Shown one piece after another: positions 10,561-23,572 of a stretch of 47,573 bases of DNA. The stretch's first letter is position 1, and the number at the start of each line of letters is the position of its first letter. A model generated the notes under the pieces. The model saw only the letters and a program-made list of their open reading frames with translations. It ran no database searches and was not told the DNA's origin. Source of the DNA: Chromera velia. Taxonomy: Eukaryota > Sar > Chromeraceae. A program made the position numbers and the translations under genes. The DNA lies in contig JAHBMJ010000164.1 in NCBI GenBank assembly GCA_018398765.1, forward strand, positions 8,374 to 55,946, in the 5' to 3' direction.

Positions 10561-12640
10561 ATCTGCGTTGACTCTCTGCTTTGGCGTGTGTGAGTGCGTC
10601 CGAGTCATTCGAGACGATGTGGGGTGAAAGTCAGGAGACAGCCAGACAGAGAGTGAAATGAAAGATCGAGAAAATCCTTCAAGGGGGAAATGCATGGTTC
10701 TTTCTTCCTTAGCCACATTGATTATGTTCGTCTCGTCTGGTCTGTCTGGGCGAATGGGTGCAATGATAGAACTGAGCCTTCGATCGGTTGTTCAAGAGAT
10801 GGCATTCAATTTGCCTCAAGAAAGAGAGAGAGTAGAAGGGGAAGAAATGAAGTTACGCATAGAGTGGTGGAGCGAGAGATGCTTGTCTGCAATTCGCGAG
10901 AATCCCACCCACCAACTTACAGACTATTTTGTTCTTGTCTGACTCAGTCCATTCATGCAGGCACAGACATAAGGGGGGGAATGAAAAGAAGAAAGAAGAA
11001 CAAAGTCGGAGGGACAAGCCCCAATGATCTTTGTTTATCTTCTCCATTCTTCTCTCTTCTCCTTCTGTCGAATGGCCATGTAGGCATTCTCTTTATTAAT
11101 TAGTTAGTTTCGGTCAGTCAGAAAGGCAAGAAGCCTTAAGACGGAAAAGAACAAAAAAGGGGCGGAGTTTTGTGTCTTCGTGCCTTCTGAGGGGCAGATC
11201 ATTGCTCGGCAAGCGATAACGGGAGCGCATTATGCTCTGGTTGACGGCACTTGAGACGACCAATGAGATGAGAGGGGCTTTCGGGGGGGGGTTCCCGGTG
11301 CTGGCAGTCTTTACTAAGGCTGTAGTAGACGGACGCGGAAGCTCAGGTGCAAGGCGCTCCACAACTCAGAGTCGACGAGCTGTTCTCCCAAGAATACGCT
11401 CTTCATCTATTTGTTGTTGGGAGCCTCTTTTGAATGGGTGTGCGTGTGTGTGTGTGTGTGTGTGTATGTGTGTGTGTGTGAAGTAAAACTTGGAAGTAAA
11501 TGCGTTTTTCCACGCAGCCACGCATTGTCTTCCAACTGTGTCACTGAATTGTTTGCACGCTCTCATCATGCGGGTCTTTGTCATATCTGCTCGCTGCAAA
11601 TAGAAGAGCGGTCGACGCTCCTTGTCTTGTTCTTGATCGTACGCTATGGCGAGCATACTTTTATGCAAATCTATTCCAATTTCCTCTTTCTCTCTCTCTC
11701 CCTCTTTTGTTCTGTCTCCTTGTCTCTTTTTCTTCCTTTCTCTATATACCTGTGGATGTATATATCTCCGTACGCATCTTTCTTTCTTTTCTTTTGTCGC
11801 TGCAGTCGGTGACGCTGTCCGACTTTCTTTCTCCGCTTCTACATAAATATGTTTATCAGGTTGCGAAAGGCATTCTTCCGTTTCCATCCATTTGTGTCCA
11901 TCTACAAGTCAAAGCCAGAGAAAGACAACAAACAAAGAGTCATCCTGTTTCCTTATTTATTTGTCTTTCTATCCGTCTGTCTACCTTGCTCGACCTGTCT
12001 GCCTATCCGTTCTGAGCTTTACCTGCGAGTTCTGTTCTGCTTGTGAGCATGGAGAAAGTCTTCGTCGTTCTCGCTGTCCGCGCCCTCCTCTTTCTGCAAA
12101 TCAATCAAAGACCAATTAAAAAGACGTTAAAAATTATCATCCAGTTTTTCTCTATACTGTCAGCCAGACGGTTGGGCAGACGATCAGACTGTCAGTAATT
12201 ATGTAAGAGGGAGAAGCATACAGAAGACACAGCTGAGAGATCTGTGTGTGTCTCTGTTCATCTCTCTGTGTCAGTCATCAGACAGAGAAATAGGCGGATA
12301 TAAAACAATGGTGAATAGTCAGGCACAGAAAGGACTCACTGCGGGTACTAACAGCCAAACATTCAGAACGGGGCTCTTTGGAAATACAATAACATAAAGA
12401 ACCACGAGAGGGACAGAACGTATCTGACAGAAAAGACTCTGAGAGAACAAGGACAGAGAATCAATCTAGAAAGAGACACATTGTTTTTTCTCTGCAAGCA
12501 TAGAGCAAAAGTGTAGATAATAGACATATACGAACACTGCTTCACTGACCAATCTAGACCTATCTCCCGAGGAGTGTTTCACTATGAGGAGGTACTGGAA
12601 GAGAAAGATAAAGCTGAGGGGGCAAGGCAAGGGGGAGAGC
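10561..12640. other. Intergenic region, no supported gene
   Basis: Several short frames exist on both strands but none has a start, a domain or matching splice phases. A (GT)n tract occurs at about 11440-11480. A stretch at about 11170-11410 has a codon-like texture on the plus strand but contains internal stops; it may be a decayed element and was not identified. Confidence 0.45.
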
Positions 12641-12641
12641 T

Positions 12642-13793
12642 TCAGCCCTTTGTCTCTGCCGCTACGCTGTCCCCCTGCTTGGCCTCCTCGTCTCCGTCAC
12701 CGTCTTCTGTCTCATCCCGTTGAGGGTCTCTTAAAAAGGCCAGACGTGAGAGTCTACCGCCCTGACGTTCACTTTTTTCCTGTGAGAGAGCGTCTTCTTT
12801 TGGCTGCTGGCCTTCCTGTCGAACGCCTTTTTGACCTTTAGGGAGGGGGAAGGGGGCGTGGGGGTCCATAAGAGTAGCCTTTGTAGCTGTGAGGGGTCTA
12901 GAGGAGACGGTGTGAATGTTCTGAGTAGCGGGAATGAGGGCGGAAAATCAGGTTGGGGGCCGGGCCTCTTCTTCTTCCTGTGTTGCTGTGTGTATAGCCG
13001 TATCTGTGGCCCTGCCATCGCTGGTTGGGGTTCTCATTTGAGGTGGAAAACGGGGGTTGGTAGGGACGCTAATTGTACAAGGGGTATTGATAGGGATTGT
13101 GGGAGGGGGCAAATCCTCTGTGTACATGTATTGGGTGATCTGTGAAATGTCCCGGAGAGGGTCCGCTACTCTCAGGATAGAAGCGGGAGTAGTCGTCAAC
13201 ATTCTGCTAATGTCCCTCCCCCTTCTATCGAGAACGTCCATCAGATTTCAACCTAAGTATATAATTCTTGAATGCATTCGGATGGTATCCATCCATTACC
13301 TCCCCGTCTTCTTCCAAATCATCTCCGTCGTCCTCCTCTATCACTGAAGCCTCTCGGGACTCGGTGGCCGACATTCGGAACCCCTCCCCTCCTGCTTCTT
13401 CTTCCTCAACCGAGACCCTCCCCCCCTCTTCCACCTGTAGCTGCCTTCGGTATTTGGGTGTTCGAGACCACAGAGAGAGCAAGTGGGTGAATGGCTCTGT
13501 GGCTTCTCGCCACCTCTCTCTGCGTCGAATTGGCAGACCCGGCAGCTGCCGCAGATGACGCAGCAGCACCTGCTTCCTTCTTAGTGTGTGTTCATCTAAT
13601 TTTTGCCTTAGACCCCTCTGGTTCTTTGGGTTCCTCGACCTGCTGCTGCTGCTGCTGGAAGTGTCTCCTTGTTCTGCTCTGCCTTTTTGTTTCACAATCC
13701 CCAGCGATCCATATCGGAGCGAGTCGACTTCTTCTTCCTTTCTCATCATTTTCTTGGAAATACCCAGACCTGCCGACAACGCCAGAGGTTTAT
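12642..13793 (-). CDS. Candidate acidic, low-complexity coding region
   Basis: A minus-strand frame is open from about 13793, just after a plausible acceptor CTCTCTGCAG, to a TAG at 13225-13227. It encodes a Lys/Arg-rich then Glu/Asp-rich stretch of about 190 residues (for example EEDDGDDLEEDGEVMDG), unlike the Ser/Leu/Phe output of random CT-rich frames nearby. Two further open stretches follow on the same strand in other frames (about 13241-12948 and 12869-12642, the last ending at TGA 12642-12644). They could be later exons, but I could not fix the splice joints, and no ATG was found for the first exon. No domain was recognised. Treat it as possible exons of an unknown gene downstream of VPS13 and in the same orientation. 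Confidence 0.35.
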
Positions 13794-13881
13794 CTGCAGA
13801 GAGGGACGGAACAGCAATGGCACAGGCCAGGAGGGATGTATGTGCGGAGTAAATCAATATAATAAGAAGCGAACGTAGCAC

Positions 13882-14674
13882 ATATATGCAACTGTCTATC
13901 GGAACCAGTCAGTCCATTTCTTTATGTACTGACGGGCGCGTTTTGCACATATAAAATCAGACAGGCACATCAAGATGGGCTCATATAATAGACTGTCTGT
14001 CTATCTGGTTCTGCACCACCATGCATCGATGTACGTATATATATGAATTTGTCGGTGTTGTTACAGGCTTTCAGAGTTACAGGCTTTCAGTTTGTCAAAT
14101 GACGCACCACCCCATGATAGGAAATAATAGGAAATGACTTTGAGTCGATTCTTTTTCTAGGCCTATGGAGGTTGATCTGCTTAATCGCTTGTGATGTTAT
14201 ACTGACACTTTCCCCTTAAGAGGTGTTTTTCCCATTATTGCACACTAGGGCCGTGCGTAGGAAAGCATACATCCAGTAAAGCACCCTTTCAACTTAGGTT
14301 CTAAGGGTTGTATTAAGCTAACGATTTACTGCTTAGTAGGCTTTGCTCGTATTGAGCCTAATGGGAATAGAGACCTCGATAAGTCACTCCTATAAAGCGA
14401 GGCTATAGGCCTGCGTCTCGGCGCCCACCGCGAGCAATCCAACCGTGTGGCCGCGCTTAACTGAAGCATGCAACGTACTTAGTAAGTTACAGCAATGGCT
14501 GTCAAAAAATACTTAAGTTTAAAACATGTTTGCTAATACGCTTTATAAAGTATGGTTATCACAGTAGTTGTCACAATACTTGAGTATAAAGTAATAATGT
14601 TGAGAGGCTAGTCAAGACACTGACAGAAAAAACCTATGCACATATGCATGCCAGTGAAGTCTTAATTAAGTCTT
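13882..14674. other. AT-rich intergenic island 3' of VPS13
   Basis: No gene is supported. It must include the VPS13 3' UTR at its right end. It contains a 15-bp direct repeat, GTTACAGGCTTTCAG, at 14060-14074 and 14076-14090. Short AT-rich motifs are shared with the 9.8-10.6 kb island. Confidence 0.5.
14060..14090. repeat. Short direct repeat, 16-bp period
   Basis: Two perfect copies of a 15-base unit (GTTACAGGCTTTCAG) are separated by one A. No function is evident. Confidence 0.85.
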
Positions 14675-17600
14675 TTACCACCATCTGTTCATCATCGTCG
14701 TGCTGTCACTCAAGGTAGGACGCGGATTCCCCCCCCCCCCGTCTGATGGCCCCTCGCTCTCTCTACCACCTCCATGGGGGGGGGGCGGCACACTCCGAGT
14801 GGAGGTGCTCACCGGGTGGGAGTGCTGCTTGACGATGTACAGCTGATCGTTCTCGGAGAAGGCAGGAAGGTAATTTCTCGGAGGTGGCTGAAACCCCCCT
14901 ACCTCGCCCTCTCCTCCTGCCCCTGAGTGCCTCCTCACTCCCCCACCCTCCACTTTAGCCCCTGGCGCTAGCGGACGGTCAAAGTGGATAACCGATGTAC
15001 GTTGTCCCGGGGGTCTTCCCGGCTGTATGCTACTCGGATGAGAGCGCGACTGCAACACCGACAAGGACACCGCGTTGGCCTCCCGGGGATCGGTCGAGTG
15101 ATCCAGGGGGGGCGTCGGGGCAGGTTGGGTCCGGGGGGGAGAGGACCTTTCGGAGTCGTCGTCTGTCTCGTGGGGTCTCATGAGTCTGCTCCTAGGGGGG
15201 GCTCTCGTTTGGTGGTGACTCTGGTCTTGGGGTGGCTGTCGTGACTTTGCTGCTTTGGAGAAATCTGTCATCTGGACATTGGAGGGATCCGCCACCAGGC
15301 CAGACGAGGCAGCTGCAGTGCCTGTGTGACGATCCCTCTTCGACCCCCCTCGCACTACTCCGAAGGTGTGATGGGCAGCAGAGAAGTCCTCGAGAAGGCC
15401 TAAAAGTTCCTTCGCACGATCACGTGAGGACAGCCCTATCCTCATTTTGTGCTGCCTTCTCTGATTACCGTAAGAAGGATCACGCTCCTTCTCCTGCCAC
15501 CGAATGTCGACACCGAATCTCTCTGCGTTCGGGTCCACCCCGGCTGCATACGAAAAAAGCGAAAAATCGGCCTCCCCCAGTTCAGGGGACTCCCCCACCT
15601 CGAGCACTTGCCAGAACTCCAAATCCAACACCACACGACGGGAACCGCTGAGACAGTCGATGATGAAAAAGAAACCGTCGGAGAACACGGAGATCTTCGC
15701 AGCCTTCCGGTCCCAGACGTATGCCATGATGGCGGCGTGGGCCCTGCGGGGGGGGATCATACGAATGTTTTATTGATGGATGACAATGTGTGCGTTGCTT
15801 TTTTCTGGACTGATAGGACGGTTTGCGGGGAGAAGGGAAGAATTGAGAAAACAGCTGAAAGGGCCTCTATCGACGCGCGCGCGCGCGCGTGTGTGTCTGT
15901 GTGTGCTTCCGTAGCAACAGCGAACCCACAGACCAGACAGAGAAATACAGGACCATGACACTCCTTCCAAGCTGACACCAGGGCATCTCAGGACAGCTCA
16001 CCAGAGTGAAGGCAGAGAGGAAAGCAAGGCAAGTCGAAAGAGAAAAGAGTGAATGAAGCAAGGACAGATAAAGCAGCAAGAGAAGAGACCGACCACTTCT
16101 TGCACCCTTCAACGAAATACAGATTTAACTTCATTTCCGAGTCCCTCTGTTGAAAGTCTCTCATCACCCTGTCTGGCCCATACAGCATTCTGGGCAGTCG
16201 TTTCCTCTCCCTCTCGGTAGCTGGCTGGGCGAGGACCTGCACGCCCTGTGCCCCCTGTGCGATGAAGTCCAGAGTGCCAGCCACGGGTTTCACAAATGCT
16301 CCGGCAACCCCCTTTCCAACCCCTGCAAGCAAAGAGTGAAGCAAGATACAAAGAACACAAAATCGGGATCCCGACTTTCTCGCCAGGAAAAGAGAAACAA
16401 ATCAATGCCCGAGAATGGAAGAAATTAAGGGAAGACCGTGAACGCGAGCGAGCAACCCAAGCAGCCACCGAGCCGCAAAGAAAGCGTCAACTACACTCCC
16501 TGCATTCATTCATTTATTAATATCCATTTCTGCCATTCCCCCTTCGTTCAGAATGAAGGACCAATCAATGAACCAAGCACAACACAGACAAATTATTTGT
16601 TCCTCTCTTTGTCCCTCTCAAGACATTCACACAAACACGTATGCAGCCAAGCCGGACAGACCTTTGACGAATCCCTCCACTCCCTCCTCTTGTGCCCCCT
16701 GTGCAGGTTGAGTCACCAGCCCCGTGAGCCCTTCCAGCACCCCCCTTCCCATTGACGTAATCCCATACTGCAACCCCTCCCCAAAATTCTGTGGTCTCTG
16801 CATCAAATGCCTCTCGTGCTGCCCCCTCACGTACTCATCATCGAAAGTCGCCACCCCCAATGCCTGAGACATCGTCCCCGCAATCTTCGAGATACTCGTG
16901 CTGCCTGAGGCAAGCACAGCAGACCCCAGCCCAGACACACCCTCCACAATCCCGTGACCAAACCCGACCATCCCCCCCACCATCGAGGGCTGTGCCTCCT
17001 CTCCACCGGAGGAACGCCGTCTCCCCCCTGCAGTTGCCAGGGCCCCCTCCTCCGCGGAGTCCGGTTCCAGACTGCCATGCCTTCCTCTTCCTCGTGTGCC
17101 GCTCGGGGAGGGGGAACGGTCGCGTGCGTCAGCGCTGGAGGCCGCTGCTCGCTGATTGCTGGAGGATCCCTTATACCCTGCAGAGGCACCCTGAATGGGC
17201 TTGTACACGAGGTTCGTCACCCCTCCCCCAATACTGGCGATGAGGGAAGCGGGGTTGCCCATCACCTCCAGACTGAGACCGATATACTTTGCGGTCTGCA
17301 GGGCAGTCTGTTTGTAGAAGACGGACATGCGGGAGGCGAGAGAAGCCATACGGCAACACTCGTGATTCAGTTGGAAGGGATGGAAATTCATCGACATCGC
17401 GTCAATGGATCCGAGTGAGAGGATGAATCTGACAATGGGGTTGTCGTAATTCGCAAACACCTGGCCGGAGTTGAGAGTCAGTTTGAAGGAGAGGGTGATG
17501 AACACGGGATCGATATGCAGAGTCTCTACATAGAGACGTGCAGACTCGTCGAACGGATCGAAGATCAAAGGAGGAATCTCGAAGGATTCCTTCTTTCGGA

Positions 17601-20600
17601 GAAATTTCGGACGGTTGTGGTGGTGGTGGGGAAGGTTTCTGCCTTCCGACTCCGTCCGACCGTCCGAGATCGCCGCTGAGTACGGATTGACTTCGTCGGT
17701 TTTGGCTGCCGACTTTGTCTGCAGGCCGAGGGGACGGCAGGAAAGGAGCGAGGGAGAATTTACGGAAGGCATGGAGCTCGAGAGAGGAACGCACGACACA
17801 GGGAGAGGGAGGCAGGCGTGAGAAAAAAAGAAATCTCTCAAAAGGGCTGCAAAAGAAACGAGAAAGTGAGCAGACGAGAAACTACAAATAGACGGATAAA
17901 TTTCCGCATGTCCCCAAAGAAAGCACTTTCCCTTCCTCCCCGACTCTACCCCCTCCCCTCTGCCCCCCGCACCTTGAGTGTCTGCTGGACCTCCCAGAGA
18001 GAGTAGAGAAGCGCGTTGACCAGGTTCATGTCAAGCTGCACGACTATGCCCTGCAGAGCAAAGGGGGAGAGAGGGTTACAGAGAAAGAAAAGGGGAAACT
18101 GGAGTCTAGCAAGTATGCGAAGGAGAGGCGGGGGGGGGCGGGAATACGAAGAGCAGACCCATCGAAGTTCTTTTTCTCTTTTTTCTTGTAAAAAATCTAG
18201 ATGCCACAGATGAAGCGCAGCAGGTTTTGCCTTCTCCTCTTTTCCGAAGACCGCCGACAATGCAAGGAGACAACCATCGAAGGTACAGCACGTACAGCCA
18301 CAGACTCGATGTGATAGCGTCAGAGAGAAGACCCACAAGCTTTCTTTTCACCCTTCCATTGCTGACTCTCATCCCTCTTTGACCAACCTGCAGTGTGACC
18401 TTGATGGTGTCGTAGAAGAGAAATTCGCCCGGCGTTTTCGAGACCACCGCCTCTGGAATCTCTTCCTCATCCTCCTCAACCTCTTCTGCTGCCCCCTCAC
18501 CCGGGACAGCCACAGCGTCCCCTTCTCCATGGGAGGCAGATGAGGCTGAAGGAGGGGGGAGAGGCAGGAGAGAGTCTCCTCTAGTGCCTGCAGACAAAGG
18601 CTCTGCGACACCGCTACCCGCTCTATCAGCAGACTGCAAAGCAGAAAACAGAACCCGCTTGTGCTCTGCAGTCTCTTCGCCCTCTCCTTCCCCCTCCACA
18701 CTCCCTCTTTCTCCTCCCCCTCCAGGAAGAGCTGAAGGAGGGAACAACTCCTCCACCACGGCAACAGTACTGACCCCAGCCCCTGCCTGGCCTTCCTCTG
18801 TTTTGTTCTCCTCTGGCGGCAGCGTGTGTTGTCTGACAAAGAAGTCAAACAGAGGACGCAGGGTCGTGTCCTCCTCCCCCTTCTTCTGCATTCCGTCCAA
18901 CCGAGCCTGTTGCTTCCTCCTTGCCACCCTGTCGCGTTTCCTGTCCACCTTCCCCACCTTCTGTTTCGCCACACTCTGCCCTGCCCCCGTCTTGTCGGCC
19001 TCCTGGTCAAGGGGGAGGCTCTCAAACGAGGGGACCATACCCGTATCCGATCTGCAGGCAGGCAGTCGGCAGGGAACAATCAATAAGGGATTTTTTTGCT
19101 TACAGACAGACACGCAGGGCGGTAGGTTGAGCAACAGGCACCAAGACTCTCTTCACTGCCAATGTCATATTGGATTCTCGTGTGGCAACTCACTTTCAGA
19201 CATCTTCTGCATATCGGTACTTTGCGGCAGGACAGAGAGGAACGAAATCAGAAACAAAGAACGAGATAGGGTGACAGAGTGCGCGAAAAAGGAAAAAAAC
19301 CGAGATGGAAAAAGGAAAAGAGCCGGCAGACCTTTGCAAAAAAATCGGGCAGAGGGTGTCACCGTTCTGATTGTCAATCTGCACGTTGTGCACAGTGACT
19401 GCAGTCGCCTGGTACCGGGGAGACATCGCCCTTCTCATTCTGATGTCCTCGATGGTCATCAGGAGGATCTCTGATGCTGCGATGTGCCGTGTGCAGAAGT
19501 GGGGATCCTGTTGTTGAGTCGACGCGATGATCGAGACAGAGACGGAGGAGAGGAAAAGGTCAAAGACCAAATTGGGAGAGCCGTCTGTGAGGTGAGGAGC
19601 GTAAGGATCCTCAAAGGCGATTTCAGTGAAGGGAATGGAACGACAAGCGTCGTGGCCACTGAGAACGGAAGTGCCAATGATGAGCCCATCTGCTCTCTTG
19701 TCAGACTCTTTGACGGGGAATACTTTGCCCTTCTCGCGTCTCTTCCGTGCTGCCGCCTTCCTTTTCTCGTCTTTTCCTTTTGCCTCAAACTGCCTCTGTT
19801 CTGCGAGGCCGAAAAGGGAGAGCTCGATTCTGTTGTACACTCTTTGCGTCTGGAACGAAAACGAGTCTGTTGAGGGCTGGCCGTCGTACAGAAGCGATTT
19901 GAATTCGGGGGGCCTCAGCGTCGTGGGAGCGCTGCTGTCGATCTTCAGGACGTTAGAGAAACCTCCGGTACCGACCTGCAAGCAAGACCGCACGAGCAAA
20001 AATGACGACTGCTCAACAACAATCGGAATTATCACTCCACAAGCCACCAAGTTGAAACTCGCAACCACAAAGAGGGGGAAGGGTATCCCCCAAAATAGAC
20101 TCGCATTCAGGAATGGCTGACTGAGTGTAGCTGGTGCACACAACTTGGGAACATAAGAAGAAAGAGAGAGTGGTGGAAAAGGATGATGACGAAGAAGGTA
20201 TGGGAGGCAGACAGAAGCGCATCAAAGAGAAAATTGAATGGAAAATGAAAAGCGGGGAAGGCTTTTTCGTTTACTGCGTTCCCATCTTTCAGTCCCCTTC
20301 TCACTGACCGCCACTTGCAGGTCGATTGATCTCTTCTCCTCTCCAATGAACGGGTCCAGCCAGGCGAAGTCCACACGACATCCGGGGTCCACCCGGAAGA
20401 CGTCCACGATGTGCGTCAGATTCTGCTTGGCCCTGTCCTTGTCTCTCGGTCCCATGCTCTCCTGTCGGAAGAACAAAGTCCTGTTGGAGAGGTTCACAAT
20501 CTTCCGTGCATTCGACAGCTGGTCTGTGTGGGGCCTGCATACAGAGAAAGGGGAGATGATCTGTGTGGGGCCTGCATACAGAGAACCGAGAGATGGTCTG

Positions 20601-23265
20601 TGTGGGGCCTGCATACAGAGAATGGGGAGAAAAACAGAACGAGAGGCTTATCTTCCCTGTACCAAAGCTCTCCCACCCCTTGTCCCGCAGATAGACAGAG
20701 GGAGAAAGAGATAAAGGGACAGTGTCGAACACATTTTCATTCGCATTTTTGAAATCGACTCCCTGACCTGAAGCGCACCCACAGGACCCCTTGCGACTGA
20801 GAGATCTCCAGACGCACGTCCATGCTGGGGTTCATCCCGTCCCTCTCCCACTTAGGTTTGTCCCGACTCCTGTCGTACAACAGATCGCTCCTTCCCTTTG
20901 TGTACCAGGGAACGCCATTCCAATCCTCAAAGTTCTTCACCCCTCCAGCCTCATACTCATCCCCCTCGCCGTCTCCGTCCCCCCCTCCCGAGACGCCAGC
21001 CCAGGAGGAGAACCAGGAAGACCCGAAAGAGTTCTGACCCCCAAACCCCAGATACCCGCTCTCGGACTCTTTCCTCTCCTTTGCGACAGACGAGGACGCC
21101 CCTGTCATCTGGCCCACCCCGAACCAGCCTTTCTTCACTCGCCTTACGACCATGCGGAAGGAAACTTCCAACAGCTCCCCAATGGAGAAGGGAGCTGACC
21201 ATTCCCAGTCAAGTTCTGCACCACGCAGAAAGAGAGAGAGAACAAGAAGCAGGGCGGGTGGAATTCGGAAACTCCTACTGTGACTCTTCACAAAACTCTG
21301 AAAACATAGGAGTCACAAAGACACGCGACCTTTTCCCGAGCTTGAGTGACCACACTGACCAGATCCAGCCCAAACCCTAACAAATCATTCAGTCTCTAAC
21401 ACAGCCTCCCACAGGACAGAGCACGCGGATTGCAAATCAATAGCCGGACTCCCAGTTCTCAACAGACCAAAAAAGGCAACAAAGAAAAGACGACAAAGAC
21501 ACATACAGGAGTGGAAAGAAGCAGAGCCAGACAGACAGACCTGCAAGCTTCACTTGGACAAGTTGGGGTCCCGTCCCACTCGGCCAGTGGAACGGGAGTC
21601 GCTCTCTCGCCTTCACTGAGAACACCTCCTTGCTGTCCTTCTGTTTGAACAGCAACGGAAAGTCCAGATCGTTCACCACAACATAACGAGGGTAGAAGTT
21701 CAGACAACGGACGTCCTTCCACAACTGCAGACCCACAGAGGGCAGCACACGGAGACCAAACTCCAACCGCCTGCCGTCCCGGCCGTCAACAGAGAGGAAC
21801 CCATCAGCCAGAGCACTCCGCAAATCCACCTGCTTGGACCTCTGACCCCCGACCCTCAGATGAACCAAGTTGGCCTGTAAGCACAGGCAGGAAGGGAATG
21901 ATGGACAGACGAATGGTTTATTTGCGGACTCATTCATGAATCTGAAGGTCGGTTTTTGCTGCCTCCGAGATCCTCATCACATTGAAATAAGTCCACAAAG
22001 AAAACAATGCAAATGACTACCATCACGTTTCACACAGGTTGACGAGGACAAGGAAAGGGCAGAAAAGGAAGTTGACGAAATGGGACAGTGGAGGGAGCAA
22101 AAACAAAAAGAAGAAACAGGCCGCATCCCCACCTTGCAGTCCAGAGGAGAAATAGCAGGAGCCAGCCAGCGACTGTCTTCGGACTCCACCAGTGCGTCCT
22201 TTGCGACTCCCCTCAGCCCTCTCTGTTTCTCCTCTTCCTGCTGATCCATGTCTGTGATGGCCCTCTCCCAGAAGAGCCCGGAGGTGTCTGAAGATCCCCA
22301 CACGGTCACACTCTCGTCGTGCTCCCGCAACTGCGCTCAGGGACAAAGACAGGACAAGACAAAAAGGAAAATGGGTGTTTTGTTAAAGCAATGAAAGCGC
22401 TACACCGAATCAGAAACCCGTCTCTCTCTCTTTCTCCCCCTCTCTCTCCAAGTATGTGCTTTGAGAGATGATCCACCGAATACAGCCACCTTTGCCACAA
22501 ATCCACTTTTCCTTTGAGCGTGACCAAGCTCCAAAAGAATTCGAGAAAAGAAAAAAAAAAAAAAAGACAAACGACGAAGAAAGATGAATCTTCGAGGTCA
22601 AAGGATGCCTGTCCTAGTGCTCTACTATCTTCGTGACTGACTTTGAACTTTTTGGTCTTGCACATTTCCTCTGCCTCCTTCTCAGAGACCCCCCTTGGAA
22701 TTCCAGCGTTGTGGGAGAGGATCCAAACAGGAACGTGCAAGATGATGTCGACAGGGTACCCAGGGGAATTGAGGAAGATCAAATTGATCTTCGAGAACCT
22801 GCTTCGTTTGTGGTCAGGCAGAGAGAGGGACTCCGTCTCCTTGTGCGCGGTGTCCCGGTCCACCGGGTCGTTCGAGAAGATCAGCTGCTCGTTCGAATAA
22901 CAATTCCGGTCTTCAGAACTCCCAAAGACCTGCAGTTTGATCAACGCCCGAGTCCGGTAGAAGTTCTGTTCTCGGGATGTGGTACCGATCTTGTTTTGGG
23001 AAAAGTGGAAGGCAGGGTCGGATCGGAACGGGAGGTTGTGAAGGAAGGTGCTCTCGTTGGTCTTCAACACTCCTGTGGCCTCAAACGGGTGGTTGTCGAG
23101 ATCTCTTCCTCTGTAGAAGGAACTCGTGGTGATCTCGACCTTTTGAAGACGGATGCGGTATCTGCACAACAAATACCGACGTAAGAATATATACAAATGC
23201 CCTATCTTGCAAACAGACAGACTATATGTTTCCTCTTCTTCCCCCTCCTTTTCTCCATGAACACA

Positions 23266-23301
<36 letters not shown>

Positions 23302-23536
23302 AGGGAGGGGGAGAGAGAGAGACAGCCCAAACTCACGCGGCAAAGCGGATCCTTCCGTTCTCCATGAGTTCGTTCAGCCTACATCACAACCCGAAACAAC
23401 ATCTTTCCTTTGTGTGCAACACACCAAAATGGTCAGGAAGAGCACACTCGAGTCATACACTACTTGCATCTTCGTTTGGTAGGCAAGGCAGAGAAGAGAG
23501 CAGAGAAGAGAAAACCCAATTCCAACCGCCAGCCAG

Positions 23537-23572
<36 letters not shown>

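Noticed and set aside
11170-11410. Plus-strand stretch with text such as ARQAITGAHYALVDGT that suggested a decayed polymerase or transposon.
   Set aside because: Internal stops and no recognisable catalytic motif; cannot be named.
19190-19203. A 13-nt microexon (AAGATGTCTGAAA) between VPS13 exons 28 and 29, with an apparent CAG acceptor and GTGAGT donor.
   Set aside because: Including it breaks the phase: exon 28 ends in phase 2 and exon 29 needs phase 2, while 13 nt would change it. Direct joining of 19332 to 19051 is in frame.
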